In this document: in pieces, positions 63,652-64,000 of the stretch
How positions within the stretch are numbered: position 1 is the first letter of the stretch
Layout: every line of letters begins with the position of its first letter
Source of the DNA: Thermoanaerobacterium sp. RBIITD
GTDB taxonomy: Bacteria; Bacillota; Thermoanaerobacteria; Thermoanaerobacterales; Thermoanaerobacteraceae
Direction: 5' to 3'
Length of the DNA: 64,000 nucleotides
NCBI RefSeq assembly: GCF_900205865.1
Contig: NZ_LT906662.1
Span: forward strand, 1,873,411-1,937,410
Position numbers and translations under genes: made by a program
Notes under the pieces: generated by a model
Database searches by the model: none
What the model saw: the letters and a program-made list of their open reading frames with translations, nothing else
Told to the model about the DNA's origin: nothing

Positions 63652-64000
63652 TTAAGCAGCTTTATGAATGTTCTGATATTGTAATTTGTGTTCATCAGGC
63701 GTCTTTATTACAAAAGGCTTATTGTCTCTTAGAACAGCAAATACAATGTCTGAAATCTTGTGCATAATTGCTCCAAGAGCCACCTTTTTAGGTTTAGATT
63801 CTTTCTTTTTCTGATAATAATCATATTTTGGACATTTTATTGTCAGTACCTTTAAAATGCACAGATTCATTGAGAAGGATCTACACCAAAATATGCAAAA
63901 AGCTGCTTGGGTTTGCTAAATGCTGAAAAATCGCCTATTTCACACATAAGAGTAACCGCTGAAAGAAAGCCTACACCAGGTATAGAATCAAGATAATAAA
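63652..64000 (-). pseudogene. IS110-family transposase, internally deleted, runs off the window
   Basis: Minus-strand sequence reads SIPGVGFLSAVTLMCEIGDFSAFSKPKQLFAYFGVDPS (Transposase_20), then a frame change into HFKGTDNKMS. A jump follows directly to YDYYQKKKESKPKKVALGAIMHKISDIVFAVLRD, the C-terminus. The stretch between NKMS and YYQKK (with the catalytic serine context) is deleted. This is a different element from the intact IS110 at 11993-13592. The region 63489-63651 is its noncoding end. Confidence 0.75.

Overview
The window looks like a chromosomal segment of a low-GC, thermophilic, anaerobic, spore-forming Firmicute, most like Thermoanaerobacterium or Thermoanaerobacter. The clues are A+T-rich codon use, strong AGGAGG ribosome sites with frequent TTG starts, a one-chain pyruvate:ferredoxin oxidoreductase, a small spore-surface protein, a PyrR attenuator, and a type I-B-like CRISPR repeat whose crRNA-sense end is ATTGAAAC. 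This is inferred from sequence character; no database search was possible.

Layout. 1-5.3 kb is a scrapyard of mobile elements: a solo IS1634-type end, a GAF-domain remnant, a decayed Mu/Tn7-like transposon with an ExeA/TnsC-type ATPase, an IS30 fragment and a frameshifted DDE transposase. 5.57-9.44 kb is an intact three-gene ABC importer of the Fe3+/FbpABC-AfuABC type. 9.46-16.11 kb is a nested set of elements: a truncated group II intron, then a second copy of the Mu-like transposon interrupted by an IS21 element, which is itself interrupted by an intact IS110 element with a recognisable bridge-RNA region, and finally a second decayed IS21. That IS21 cuts directly into a CRISPR array of about 74 repeats (16.11-21.01 kb). 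The array is transcribed leftward from a leader at 21.0-21.2 kb, and no cas gene is visible. 21.3-23.5 kb holds pseudogenes, followed by a phage-type amidase/holin pair.

24.7-26.2 kb is a PyrR-controlled uracil permease. 26.1-28.3 kb is an intact IS1634-type element flanked by a 103-bp direct repeat. 28.2-31.5 kb is a TetR-controlled efflux operon. nifJ follows at 31.75 kb, then a small spore protein, a DUF1284 protein, a menA-like pseudogene, a DUF2680 secreted protein, and a two-component system whose kinase 3' end was overwritten by an IS1182 element. 41.6-47.9 kb is an ECF sigma/anti-sigma/ABC operon with a GAF-LuxR regulator, a secreted protein and an anti-sigma-like ectodomain paralogue. 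48.1-53.4 kb holds secreted proteins, the UPF0210/ACT pair, an EamA transporter and a small conserved protein.

The most interesting locus is 53.5-58.5 kb. One promoter with a GC-rich palindrome just downstream drives an ArsM-like methyltransferase, a 34-residue peptide with five cysteines (CC..CC..C), a radical SAM/SPASM protein, a thioredoxin-thioredoxin reductase fusion, a DUF5714 protein and a DUF302 protein. A perfect hairpin separates the peptide gene from the radical SAM gene, as in many RiPP operons. I propose a thiol-peptide or metalloid-linked RiPP-like system; its product is unknown. The window ends with a decayed second IS1634 copy, an RpiR-family regulator that seems to use a non-ATG start, the two subunits of aconitase X behind an attenuator-like hairpin, and an internally deleted IS110 pseudogene.
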